From Gemmatimonadota bacterium (lineage in GTDB: Bacteria > Gemmatimonadota > Gemmatimonadetes > Gemmatimonadales > GWC2-71-9), in the NCBI GenBank assembly GCA_029859185.1, contig JAOUDR010000012.1:1-15898 (forward strand): DNA of 15,898 bases. The letters run 5' to 3'. The notes beneath the pieces were generated by a model. The model saw only the letters and a list, made by a program, of their open reading frames with translations, searched no databases and had not been told where the DNA came from. This document shows, piece after piece, positions 6,960 to 14,905 of this stretch (positions within the stretch are counted from its first letter, which is position 1; each line of letters starts with the position of its first letter). The position numbers and the translations under genes are program-made.

Positions 6960-9900
6960 ATGCGGATTCTCATCGCGGACGACTCGGCGCTCCTGCGCCA
7001 GCGGGTATCCGCGCAGCTGCTGCAGAATCCGCGGGTCTCGGTGGTCGCGGAGGCGTGCGATACCCAGGAGACGCTGGCGTTGATCGAGACCGCACGCCCG
7101 GATGCGGTTGTTCTCGACCTCAGCATGCCGGGCGGCGGCGGGATCGCGGTGCTCGAGGCGCTGCGCGAGCGGCCGTCCCGGCCGGCGGTGATCGTGCTGA
7201 CCAACCACGTGCTGGAAGAGTACCGCGAACGGTGTCTGGCGTTGGGTGCGGCCGCGTTCTTGGACAAGTCCGGGGATGCCGCCATCGTATCCCAGGTGAT
7301 CCAGGGTCTGGAGCCGAGGCACCCGGAGCCAATGGCGGTGGTGAGCGCGGCCGAGACCGTGGAACTGCTCCCCATTCCCGGAGCGGTCCTCGACGAAACC
7401 GGGACCATCCTCGTCGCGAACAGCGCCTGGCGCGAACTCGTGAGCGCGTGGCCGGGCGGCCCGGCGTTGCTGCCGGGCGCCGATTACCTCGCCGCCATGC
7501 GGCGCGCGGCCACGGAGGGAGGATCGGACCTGGCCGAGATCGCGCGACGGGTGCGGGACGCCCTGGCGGGAGGCCCCCGCGCGTTCACGCTCACCGTCAG
7601 GTGGCCGGCTGGTGGCGATGCTCCATGGGTGCGCGTGGATGGGAAGCTGGTGGGCGTCAACGGAGCCACCCGTCTCCTGGTGATCAAGACCAGAGTGACC
7701 GATGCCGGGCAGCGGATGGACGTACTCAGCGCCAAGTCGCGGCGGCCGGAACTCCCGCCCGAACACGTACCGGACATCGTGTTCCGCTATCGGCTGTGGC
7801 CGGACCAGGAGTTCGAGTACCTCAGCCCCGCGGCGATGCGCATCACGGGCTACAGTGCCGAGGACCTGCGTGCCAACCCGCACCTCCTCGACACCGTCAT
7901 CCATCCGGACGACGAGCCGGTCGTGGATGCGGCCCGGCGCGAGCCCCTGGCCGACCGGCGGCCGTTCCGCACCCGGGTGATCTGCAAGGACGGATCGGTC
8001 GTGTGGATGGACGTGCATGTCTCGTACGTGCGCGACGCCACCGGCCGGGTGGTGGCCGTCGAAGGGGTCGCGCGCGATGTGACGGTCGAACGGGAGACCG
8101 AACGGGTGATGCGCCTGCAGGCAGCGGCCCTGGACGCGGCCGCCAACGGCGTCGTCATCACGGATCGCACGGGTGCAATCGAATGGGTGAACCCGGCCTT
8201 CACGCGGCTCACGGGGTACGAGCCGGCCGAGGTCGTCGGACGGAATCCGAGTTTCCTCAAGTCCGGAGAGCAAAACGACGCGTTCTACCGGGCCATGTGG
8301 CGGTCGATCACGGCCGGTGAGCCGTGGCGCGGCGAGCTCACCAACCGTCGCAAAGACGGGACGCTCTATGCGGAAGAGATGCAGATCACGCCGGTGCGCG
8401 ATCTGTCGGGTGCCATCACGCACTTCATCGCGATCAAGGAGGATGTGTCCGAGCGGAATGCGGCCCTCTCGTCCCTGCGCTACAGCGAAGGCCGGTTCCG
8501 GGCCGTCGCCGACTCGGCCTCGGATGCCATCATCGCGGTGGACGCGTCGGGTCGAATCGTGTACTGGAACCGGGTGGCGCTCGAGCGGTTTGGCTACGAG
8601 GAGTCCGAGATCCGGGACGTGCACTTCGCCGATTTGCTGCCGGACCTCGGCGCAGCGGGGAACGGGCGGGAGTCGAAGGGGGCGCGGGAGTCGGGCGCGG
8701 CCGTGATCCCGGACCGGGTCACGGAGGGCATAGCCCGGCGACGGGACGGCACCACCTTTCCGGCCGAGGTGGCGCTCAGCCGGGTCTGGACCCAGGGGGC
8801 GCAGCGCTTCTTCTCCGCGGTGATCCGTGACGTCACCGAGCGACGGCAGGCCGAGGCGGCATTGCGCGAGAGCGAGGCCCGGTTCCGCGGAACGTTCGAG
8901 CAAGCTGCGGTGGGGATTTCCCATGTGGACTTCGAGGGTCGCTTCGTGCGGGCCAATCGCCGGTTTGCCGAGATGTTGGGCTACTCGGTGGACGAGCTAC
9001 TCACGATGCGCTTCCAAGACGTGACGGCCCCGGATGATATGTCAGGCAACCTCGACCGCCTGCGGGACGAACTGCTGTCGGGCCGGCGGAGCACGGTTCG
9101 CCTGGAGAAGCGGTATCTCCGGAGCGACGGGCGGCCGATCTGGGTGAAGCTCACGTCCGCCGTGGCGCGCGATGCGGCCGGCGCGGCCAACCACCTCATC
9201 AACGTGATGGAAGACGTGACGGAGCAGCGTCTGCTGCGGGAGCAGCTGAACCAGGCGCAGAAGATGGAAGCGGTGGGGCGGCTGGCCGGTGGGGTGGCCC
9301 ACGATTTCAACAATCTGCTCACGATCATCCGCGGCGAAGCGGAACTCGCGATCGAGGATCTCCCGGAATCGGCGCCGCTGCGGGAGTCGCTACTCGAGAT
9401 CAAGAAGGCCAGCGACCGCGCGGCCCTGCTCACCCGCCAACTCCTGGCGTTCTCCCGGAAGCAGATCGTGGAGAAGCAGGTCTTCAGCGTGAACCGGCTG
9501 GTGACCGATGCCGAAAAAATGTTGGGCCGGTTGCTCGAGGCGTCCATCCACATCGAGCTGGACCTGGCCGCGGCGCCCGATCTCGTCGAGGCGGACCCCG
9601 CGCAGGTCGAGCAGGTGCTCATGAACCTCGTCGTCAATGCGCGGGACGCCATGCCGCACGGGGGAACGCTCACCGTCACCACCCAGAGCGTGGTGCTGGA
9701 CGACACCTTCGTTCTCGCCAACCGCGGAGCCAAGCCTGGATCCTACGTCCTGCTGGCTGTGAGCGACTCGGGCACGGGCATGCACGACGAGGTGAAGCAG
9801 CACCTCTTTGAGCCGTTCTTCACGACCAAGCCCGGCGGGCAGGGCACCGGTCTCGGGCTCGCGACGTGTTTTGGAATCGTGAAGCAAGCCGATGGCTACA

Positions 9901-10418
9901 TCGCCGCGTACAGCGAACAGGGCGTCGGCACCACGATGAAGGTCTATCTGCCGCGGTCGGACAAGGGCGTGGCATCGGATGCCCCACCGATCGTCCGGTC
10001 GGCGCCCACGGGGAGTGAGACGGTGGTCGTCGTCGAAGACGAGGACGCGGTGCGGCGCATCGCCCGGCGGATCCTCGCCGAGCGAGGATACACGGTGCTG
10101 GAGGCGGCGAGCGCGGAGGAGGGGTTGGCGCTCCTTGCCGAGAGGCCGGGACCGGTGCACCTGCTCCTGTCGGACGTCGTGCTTCCCGACTTCGGGGGTC
10201 GGGAGCTCGCGATCCGCGCCCAGCGTCTCCGACCAGGCCTCCGCGTGATGTTCATGACGGGCTACACGGATGACACCCATCTGCGGCGCCTGCTCGAGCA
10301 CCAGCAGGTGGCCGTGATCCAGAAGCCGTTTGCGCGTGATGCGCTCCTCGAACGGGTACGGCAGGTGCTTGACCAGGCGGTCGCGGACCTCGGCTCGACG
10401 AACGACGAGAGGGGATGA
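6960..10418 (+). CDS. Soluble hybrid histidine kinase: REC-PASx5-HisKA-HATPase-REC
   Basis: This protein has 1152 residues and no membrane segment, so it should act in the cytoplasm. The N-terminal receiver (about 1-115) has D53 (VVLDLSMPGG) and K103. A weak PAS-like region (about 135-235) comes next. Four clearer PAS domains lie at about 270-373, 385-496, 511-625 and 640-752; the second of these carries the GRNPSFLKSGEQNDAFYRAMW stretch common in PAS sensors. The HisKA domain has H781 in GGVAHDFNNLL. The HATPase has N893, DSGTG (936-940) and GTGLGLA (from 962). A C-terminal receiver (about 1019-1137) has D1072. All catalytic motifs are present. ATG 6960 has GGTGA at 6951-6955 and gives a normal receiver start; ATG 6939 is an alternative adding 7 residues. 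It heads a tight four-gene unit. Phosphate likely moves to its own C-terminal receiver or to the small receiver downstream (inference). Confidence 0.92.
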   Translation: MRILIADDSALLRQRVSAQLLQNPRVSVVAEACDTQETLALIETARPDAVVLDLSMPGGGGIAVLEALRERPSRPAVIVLTNHVLEEYRERCLALGAAAFLDKSGDAAIVSQVIQGLEPRHPEPMAVVSAAETVELLPIPGAVLDETGTILVANSAWRELVSAWPGGPALLPGADYLAAMRRAATEGGSDLAEIARRVRDALAGGPRAFTLTVRWPAGGDAPWVRVDGKLVGVNGATRLLVIKTRVTDAGQRMDVLSAKSRRPELPPEHVPDIVFRYRLWPDQEFEYLSPAAMRITGYSAEDLRANPHLLDTVIHPDDEPVVDAARREPLADRRPFRTRVICKDGSVVWMDVHVSYVRDATGRVVAVEGVARDVTVERETERVMRLQAAALDAAANGVVITDRTGAIEWVNPAFTRLTGYEPAEVVGRNPSFLKSGEQNDAFYRAMWRSITAGEPWRGELTNRRKDGTLYAEEMQITPVRDLSGAITHFIAIKEDVSERNAALSSLRYSEGRFRAVADSASDAIIAVDASGRIVYWNRVALERFGYEESEIRDVHFADLLPDLGAAGNGRESKGARESGAAVIPDRVTEGIARRRDGTTFPAEVALSRVWTQGAQRFFSAVIRDVTERRQAEAALRESEARFRGTFEQAAVGISHVDFEGRFVRANRRFAEMLGYSVDELLTMRFQDVTAPDDMSGNLDRLRDELLSGRRSTVRLEKRYLRSDGRPIWVKLTSAVARDAAGAANHLINVMEDVTEQRLLREQLNQAQKMEAVGRLAGGVAHDFNNLLTIIRGEAELAIEDLPESAPLRESLLEIKKASDRAALLTRQLLAFSRKQIVEKQVFSVNRLVTDAEKMLGRLLEASIHIELDLAAAPDLVEADPAQVEQVLMNLVVNARDAMPHGGTLTVTTQSVVLDDTFVLANRGAKPGSYVLLAVSDSGTGMHDEVKQHLFEPFFTTKPGGQGTGLGLATCFGIVKQADGYIAAYSEQGVGTTMKVYLPRSDKGVASDAPPIVRSAPTGSETVVVVEDEDAVRRIARRILAERGYTVLEAASAEEGLALLAERPGPVHLLLSDVVLPDFGGRELAIRAQRLRPGLRVMFMTGYTDDTHLRRLLEHQQVAVIQKPFARDALLERVRQVLDQAVADLGSTNDERG

Positions 10419-10828
10419 TGGCACGAGTACTCATCGTGGACGACGATATCGCGTTTCGGAACGTCGCACGGCGCATGGCGGAGCGGCTCGGGCACGAAGT
10501 CTGGACGGCCGAAGACGGACGCGCGGCGGTGACGACGTTCCGCGCACATCGTGCGGAGGTGGTCCTCATGGATGTGTACATGCCGGGCGCGGACGGTATC
10601 GAGACGACCCTGCGCATGAGCCAGGAGTTCCCCGGCGTGCGCGTGATCGTAACGACGGGAGGGGGCTACCTGTCGCGGGAGATCACGCTGGAGCTGGCCA
10701 CCCGGCTCGGCGCCTTCCGAGCCCTCCCCAAGCCATTCTCAGTGGATGAGCTGCGCTACGCGATTGACGCCGTCCTCGCCGCGGGGGATACCGACGTGCC
10801 GGTGCCTCCCTCGCCGCCGGGCGACTGA
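10418..10828 (+). CDS. Single-domain response regulator (CheY-like receiver)
   Basis: This is a stand-alone receiver of 136 residues with no output domain. The acidic cluster is DDD (8-10), the phosphoacceptor is D52 (VVLMDVYMPG), T80 lies after strand 4 (VTTGGG), and K105 is in LPKPFS. A short proline-rich tail ends the protein. I prefer ATG 10418 (sharing one base with the previous TGA) because GAGAGG (10407-10412) is then 5 nt away; ATG 10415 gives one extra Met and a 4-nt overlap. Either way translation is probably coupled to the hybrid kinase. Such receivers act as phosphate shuttles or sinks, or bind a target protein directly. Lying between a hybrid kinase and an HD-GYP regulator, it could relay phosphate between them, though an HPt protein would normally be needed and none is visible. 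Confidence 0.9.
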   Translation: MARVLIVDDDIAFRNVARRMAERLGHEVWTAEDGRAAVTTFRAHRAEVVLMDVYMPGADGIETTLRMSQEFPGVRVIVTTGGGYLSREITLELATRLGAFRALPKPFSVDELRYAIDAVLAAGDTDVPVPPSPPGD

Positions 10829-10830
10829 TC

Positions 10831-12018
10831 GTGGCCGAAGCCGAGCCCCGCTGGCAGGGTCGCCCAGCGACCGGTCGGGCGGCCCCTGCGTCGGAGGGCC
10901 GCCGGCATCGCGTGCTGGTCGTCGACGACGACGCGCATGTGCGCACCACGATGGGTCGCATGCTCCGGTCGTTCGGTCACGAGGTCGAGGTGGCGGGCGA
11001 GGGCCGCGAGGGCCTCGCCAAGCTGGAACTCGGCGTGGACCTCGTCCTGTTGGATGCGGACATGCCCGGTCTCGATGGGTTCGACGTGACGGAACGAATC
11101 CGCGCCAACCCGGCCTTCGCCGACCTCCCCATCGTCATGATCACGGGTCTCAACGGGCGGGCCGCGCGCCTGCGCGCCATCGAGGCGGGGGTCAACGACT
11201 TCATCACCAAACCCCCGGACCTCACGGAGCTGCGACTGCGGACGACCTGGCTGCTCCGCATGAAAGCCGCGGCCGATCGCTTGCGGGATCACGAACGCGA
11301 GCTCGAGACGCAGGTATTGGCGCGCACCGCCGCCCTGCGTCTGGCGCTCGAGCGCTCCGCGGCCGCGGAGCGCGATACCCATCGGGCCCACCTGGACTCG
11401 ATTCGGCGCCTCGTCGTTGCCACCGGCTACCGAGACCATGAAACGGCCATGCACATCGAGCGCATCGGGTGCTATGCAGGGCTCATCGCGGCGCGCCTCA
11501 AGCTCCCATCCGAGCAGCGGGAGATCGTCCGGCACGCCGCGCCGCTCCATGACATCGGTAAGATCGGTGTGGTGGATGCGATCCTCCGGAAACCCGGACC
11601 GCTCGATGACACCGAACGCCGCATCATGCAGCAACACACGGTCATCGGCGCCAGCATCTTGGAAGGATCCCTGTCTGCGGTGCTCCGCGCCGGTGCGGAG
11701 ATCTGCCTCACCCACCACGAGCGGTGGGATGGGGGCGGCTATCCGCGGCGTCTGGCGGGAACGGCGATTCCGGTGTTTGGGCGAATCTGTGCCGTGCCGG
11801 ATGTGTTCGACGCCCTCATCAGCGATCGGCCGTATCGCGCCGCCCTGCCGTTGGATACGGTCTTCGAGATGATCGAGGCGGAGCGTGGACGGCAGTTCGA
11901 TCCGGCGGTCGTGGATGCGTTCCTTGCCGACCGACGCGAGGTGGCGGCGATCCGCGAGACATTGATGGCCGCCGACCGCGTGACGGGAGCAACCCCGCCT
12001 GCAGGAGCCATGGCATGA
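10831..12018 (+). CDS. REC-HD-GYP response regulator, probable cyclic di-GMP phosphodiesterase
   Basis: This 395-residue RpfG-type protein has a receiver (about 26-145; D75, T105, K127), a coiled-coil linker (about 150-195) and an HD-GYP domain (about 200-375). The HD-GYP signature is complete by eye: HETAMHIERIG, H240-D241 in LHDIGKIG, an ILRKPGPL run, H295-H296 in THHERWDGGGYP, and GYP at 303-305. HD-GYP enzymes hydrolyse c-di-GMP to pGpG and/or GMP, so phosphorylation of D75 would be expected to tune c-di-GMP turnover. GTG 10831 starts 2 nt after the previous stop and has no clear Shine-Dalgarno, suggesting reinitiation. The next in-frame Met is already inside the receiver, so no better start exists. 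Its end overlaps the next gene by 4 nt (ATGA). Confidence 0.93.
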   Translation: MAEAEPRWQGRPATGRAAPASEGRRHRVLVVDDDAHVRTTMGRMLRSFGHEVEVAGEGREGLAKLELGVDLVLLDADMPGLDGFDVTERIRANPAFADLPIVMITGLNGRAARLRAIEAGVNDFITKPPDLTELRLRTTWLLRMKAAADRLRDHERELETQVLARTAALRLALERSAAAERDTHRAHLDSIRRLVVATGYRDHETAMHIERIGCYAGLIAARLKLPSEQREIVRHAAPLHDIGKIGVVDAILRKPGPLDDTERRIMQQHTVIGASILEGSLSAVLRAGAEICLTHHERWDGGGYPRRLAGTAIPVFGRICAVPDVFDALISDRPYRAALPLDTVFEMIEAERGRQFDPAVVDAFLADRREVAAIRETLMAADRVTGATPPAGAMA

Positions 12019-14825
12019 CGAGTCCCAGAGTGATGGAGCATACCCGCGTCCTGGTCGTGGATGACGAGGAGGCCGTGCGGCGCACCCTCGCGCGATTTCT
12101 CGCGCGCCGTGGGTACGAGGTGCTGCAGGCCGCGTCCGGGACCGAGGCAGTTGCCTGCATGCGGAACGCGGCCCCCGCCCTCGTGCTCCTGGACGTCGGT
12201 CTTCCCGGAATGCCGGGCACCGAGGTAATCGCCGAGGTGCTCGAGATCGACCCGGACGTCGGGATCGTGATGCTCTCGGGGCAAGGTGACGCCGCCACCG
12301 TGTCGACCTGCATGCAGCGCGGCGCGCTCGACTACCTGACCAAGCCGGTGGAGCTCGATGCCCTCGACCGGACGCTTGCCAAGGCGCTGCGCAAGCGGGA
12401 TACGTTGGCGCAGGACCGTGAGCTGTCGGGGTGGCTCAAGCGGGAGGTGGGTGAGCGGACCCGGGAACTCGAGGAAGCACGGCGCCGCCAGGAGGATCTG
12501 ACCGTCGCGATGCTCGAAGCACTCGTCACGGCGCTCGAAACAAAGAACGCGTTCCTGACCGGGCATTCCGCGCGGGTTGCGGAATTCGCCGCGACGATCG
12601 CCGCCCAGCTCGGTCTGCCGGACGACCAGATCGAGGAGATCCGTACCGCCGGGCGGCTGCACGACCTCGGGATGATCGGTATTCGCGAGACCGTGCTCGA
12701 CAAAGTCGGCCCGCTTACCGAAGCGGAGTGGCAGCACGTGCGGGAACACCCGGCCATCGGCTCGCGGATTCTCGCGCCGCTGACGCATCTCAAGTCCGTG
12801 GCGGACCTCGTGCACAGCCACCAGGAGCGGTGGGACGGCACGGGGTATCCCGACCGGCTTGCGGGAAATGACATACCCTTGGGAGCACGCATCATTCACG
12901 CCGCGGAGGTCTATGACGCCCTGACCACCGCGCGGCCCTACCAACGGCCGATGCGCCCGGAAGCCGCTGTGGCCCGGATGGAGGAAATCGCGGGGCGCGT
13001 GCTCGATCCGACCGTCGTTACGGCACTCACCGCGGCGGTGGGCCGCCGGCAGACGCTCGAGTTCGTGGGCGAGGAGGAAGTGGCCGCCCGGCAGGCCCTC
13101 GAGCCGATGGCGGGAGGCGGCGCCGGCCCTGCCATGGTCCAGCCGGAGCCGGCCGCCATGGACCCCGTCGTCGAGACCCCAGCCGACCCGGCGAGCATCC
13201 TGAAGGAACTGGCTGAGGCGCGGGAAGCGGCAGAAGCCGCCAATCGGGCCAAGAGCGCGTTCCTGGTGACCATGTCGCACGAGATCCGGACGCCCATGAA
13301 CGGCGTGCTGGGGATGACCGAGATCCTGCTGCAGGGCGACCTGACGCCTGATCAGCGGGAGGCCGCGGAGCTGATTGGCACCTCGGCCCGAGGGCTGTTG
13401 TCGGTGGTCAATGACGTGCTCGACTTCTCGCGCATCGAGGCCGGGCGCCTCGATCTCGACATCAGCGACTTCGACCTGTCGGCGCTTGCCCTGTCGGTCA
13501 CGGGTCTCCTGGAGCCCAAAGCCGCCGCGAACGGCGTCGTGCTCACCTGCCATATCCACGACGACACACCCCGCATGGTGCGGGGCGATCCAGGCCGGCT
13601 GCGGCAGATCCTTACCAACCTCGTGGGGAACGCCGTGAAATTCACGCCCACCGGGAGCATCGTCGTCCTGCTCGCGCCGGCGGGGCCGGAGATGATCGCG
13701 GTCGCGGTGCGGGACACCGGTATCGGCATCCCGGCAAACCAGATCGAAGCGATCTTCGAGGAGTTCCGACAGGTGGACCCAAGCCACACCCGTCGCTACG
13801 GTGGCTCGGGGCTGGGGCTTGCCATCACGCGCCGCCTGGTGAGCGCGCTTGGTGGGACGCTCGAGGTACGCAGCACGGAGGGCGTTGGGAGCGAGTTCCG
13901 GTTCACGTTGCCGCTCGGCGCGGTGACCGGCTCCCGGACGGCGCCGGAGCACGCGCCCGAGCTGGGCGTCCTGGCGGGACTCCGGGTGCTCATCGTGGGT
14001 GATTCGGCGGTAGCGGGGCGACTGGTGCGGGAGCACCTGACCGCCGCGGGCGCCCGCGTGGCCGAAGCCGAGCAGCTGGTGGCCGCGCTCGAGCTGCTGC
14101 GGGGCGCCGCCGCCGCCACGCCGTATGGTGCCGTCCTCGTGGACGCCCTCCTCCGCGACGGCAGTGCGTTCGACCTCAGCGCGGCCATCCGCGAGGACCC
14201 CGGTATCGGCGATATCGCCATCGTCATGCTCACGCAGGCCGGCCTCCGCGGCGAGGCCGAGCAGTGTCGCCAGGCCGGGATCGACGCCTATCTGACGAAG
14301 CCCGTGGGCACGCTGGAGGTTGTCGAGGCGCTCGCGGCGGTCGTAGCCCGACGGGCCTCCGGGGCGACCTCGCACGGGTTGCTCACGAAGCACACCCTCC
14401 GTGACGGCCGCCGCCCGTTGCGGGTCCTCCTCGCGGAAGACGTCGTGATCAACCAGCAGGTGGCTACGAAACTGCTCGAGAAGCGGGGGCACACGGTGGA
14501 GGTGGTCGCTAACGGGGCCGAAGCGGTGGCGGCGGTTCGGCAAGGAGCCTTCGACGTCGTGATCATGGACATCCAGATGCCCGTGATGGATGGCATTACG
14601 GCCACCCGCCAGATCCGCGAGGATCCGCGATTCACGTCGCTGCCGATCATCGCGGTCACGGCGCACGCGCTGGACTCCGACCGTGCGGCGTGCCTCGCGG
14701 CGGGGATGACCGAGTACCTGGCCAAACCGTTCCGGTCGGCGGAGTTGTTCGCCAAGGTGGAGGGGTCCGCGGCACGCAATTCCCTGGGGGACCGCATGCC
14801 AGCCGAGAGTCCTGGCGGGCCGTAG
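12015..14825 (+). CDS. Composite REC-HD-GYP-HisKA-HATPase-REC-REC protein (HD-GYP fused to a hybrid kinase)
   Basis: The 936 residues combine two usually separate signalling outputs. Domains in order: receiver (about 8-128; D16/D17, D60, S88, K110); coiled coil (about 122-165); HD-GYP (about 166-355; H216-D217, H269, GYP 277-279); a Gly/Pro/Ala linker (about 356-395); HisKA (about 412-478; H422 in SHEIRTPMNG); HATPase (about 523-635; N539, DTGIG from 567); receiver 2 (about 655-775; D710); receiver 3 (about 801-925; D852). The HD motif reads HDLGMIG instead of HDIGKIG, and HHE reads HQE (269-271), so phosphodiesterase activity is uncertain. Receiver 2 keeps D710 and a TKP lysine, but its acidic pair reads GD rather than DD. 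ATG 12015 overlaps the previous stop by 4 nt and has GGAG at 12004-12007. The frame is continuous across the linker, which holds in-frame ATGs at 13107, 13134 and 13158; the last has GGAG 9 nt upstream. Confidence 0.92.
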   Translation: MTSPRVMEHTRVLVVDDEEAVRRTLARFLARRGYEVLQAASGTEAVACMRNAAPALVLLDVGLPGMPGTEVIAEVLEIDPDVGIVMLSGQGDAATVSTCMQRGALDYLTKPVELDALDRTLAKALRKRDTLAQDRELSGWLKREVGERTRELEEARRRQEDLTVAMLEALVTALETKNAFLTGHSARVAEFAATIAAQLGLPDDQIEEIRTAGRLHDLGMIGIRETVLDKVGPLTEAEWQHVREHPAIGSRILAPLTHLKSVADLVHSHQERWDGTGYPDRLAGNDIPLGARIIHAAEVYDALTTARPYQRPMRPEAAVARMEEIAGRVLDPTVVTALTAAVGRRQTLEFVGEEEVAARQALEPMAGGGAGPAMVQPEPAAMDPVVETPADPASILKELAEAREAAEAANRAKSAFLVTMSHEIRTPMNGVLGMTEILLQGDLTPDQREAAELIGTSARGLLSVVNDVLDFSRIEAGRLDLDISDFDLSALALSVTGLLEPKAAANGVVLTCHIHDDTPRMVRGDPGRLRQILTNLVGNAVKFTPTGSIVVLLAPAGPEMIAVAVRDTGIGIPANQIEAIFEEFRQVDPSHTRRYGGSGLGLAITRRLVSALGGTLEVRSTEGVGSEFRFTLPLGAVTGSRTAPEHAPELGVLAGLRVLIVGDSAVAGRLVREHLTAAGARVAEAEQLVAALELLRGAAAATPYGAVLVDALLRDGSAFDLSAAIREDPGIGDIAIVMLTQAGLRGEAEQCRQAGIDAYLTKPVGTLEVVEALAAVVARRASGATSHGLLTKHTLRDGRRPLRVLLAEDVVINQQVATKLLEKRGHTVEVVANGAEAVAAVRQGAFDVVIMDIQMPVMDGITATRQIREDPRFTSLPIIAVTAHALDSDRAACLAAGMTEYLAKPFRSAELFAKVEGSAARNSLGDRMPAESPGGP

Positions 14826-14831
14826 CCCCCC
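14814..14831 (+). terminator. Hairpin over the stop codon of the composite kinase; weak terminator candidate
   Basis: GGCGGGC (14814-14820) faces GCCCCCC (14825-14831) across a CGTA loop, with one C-C mismatch. The TAG stop (14823-14825) lies in it. A pyrimidine-rich TCTCTTTT appears at 14849-14856, too far away for a textbook intrinsic terminator. Readthrough into the ferredoxin-like gene is possible. Confidence 0.3.
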
Positions 14832-14905
14832 CTTCACGGGCAATTCAGTCTCTTTTCATGCGCGTGGTCGGAGCCTGTGGCGGGATCAACGCCGAGGGCA
14901 ACGCC

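Noticed and set aside
11739..14843. Minus-strand open frame of 1034 codons opposite the composite HD-GYP kinase, plus similar ones at 6900-8924 and 462-1475
   Set aside because: Low-complexity Arg/His/Pro-rich translations without motifs. The + strand carries clear domain signatures over the same bases, or, for 462-1475, a signal-peptide ORF with a ribosome site.
14690..14905. Longer N-terminus for the ferredoxin-like protein
   Set aside because: It would overlap the previous gene by over 100 nt and lacks a ribosome site. ATG 14906 has GAGGG at correct spacing directly before a membrane segment.
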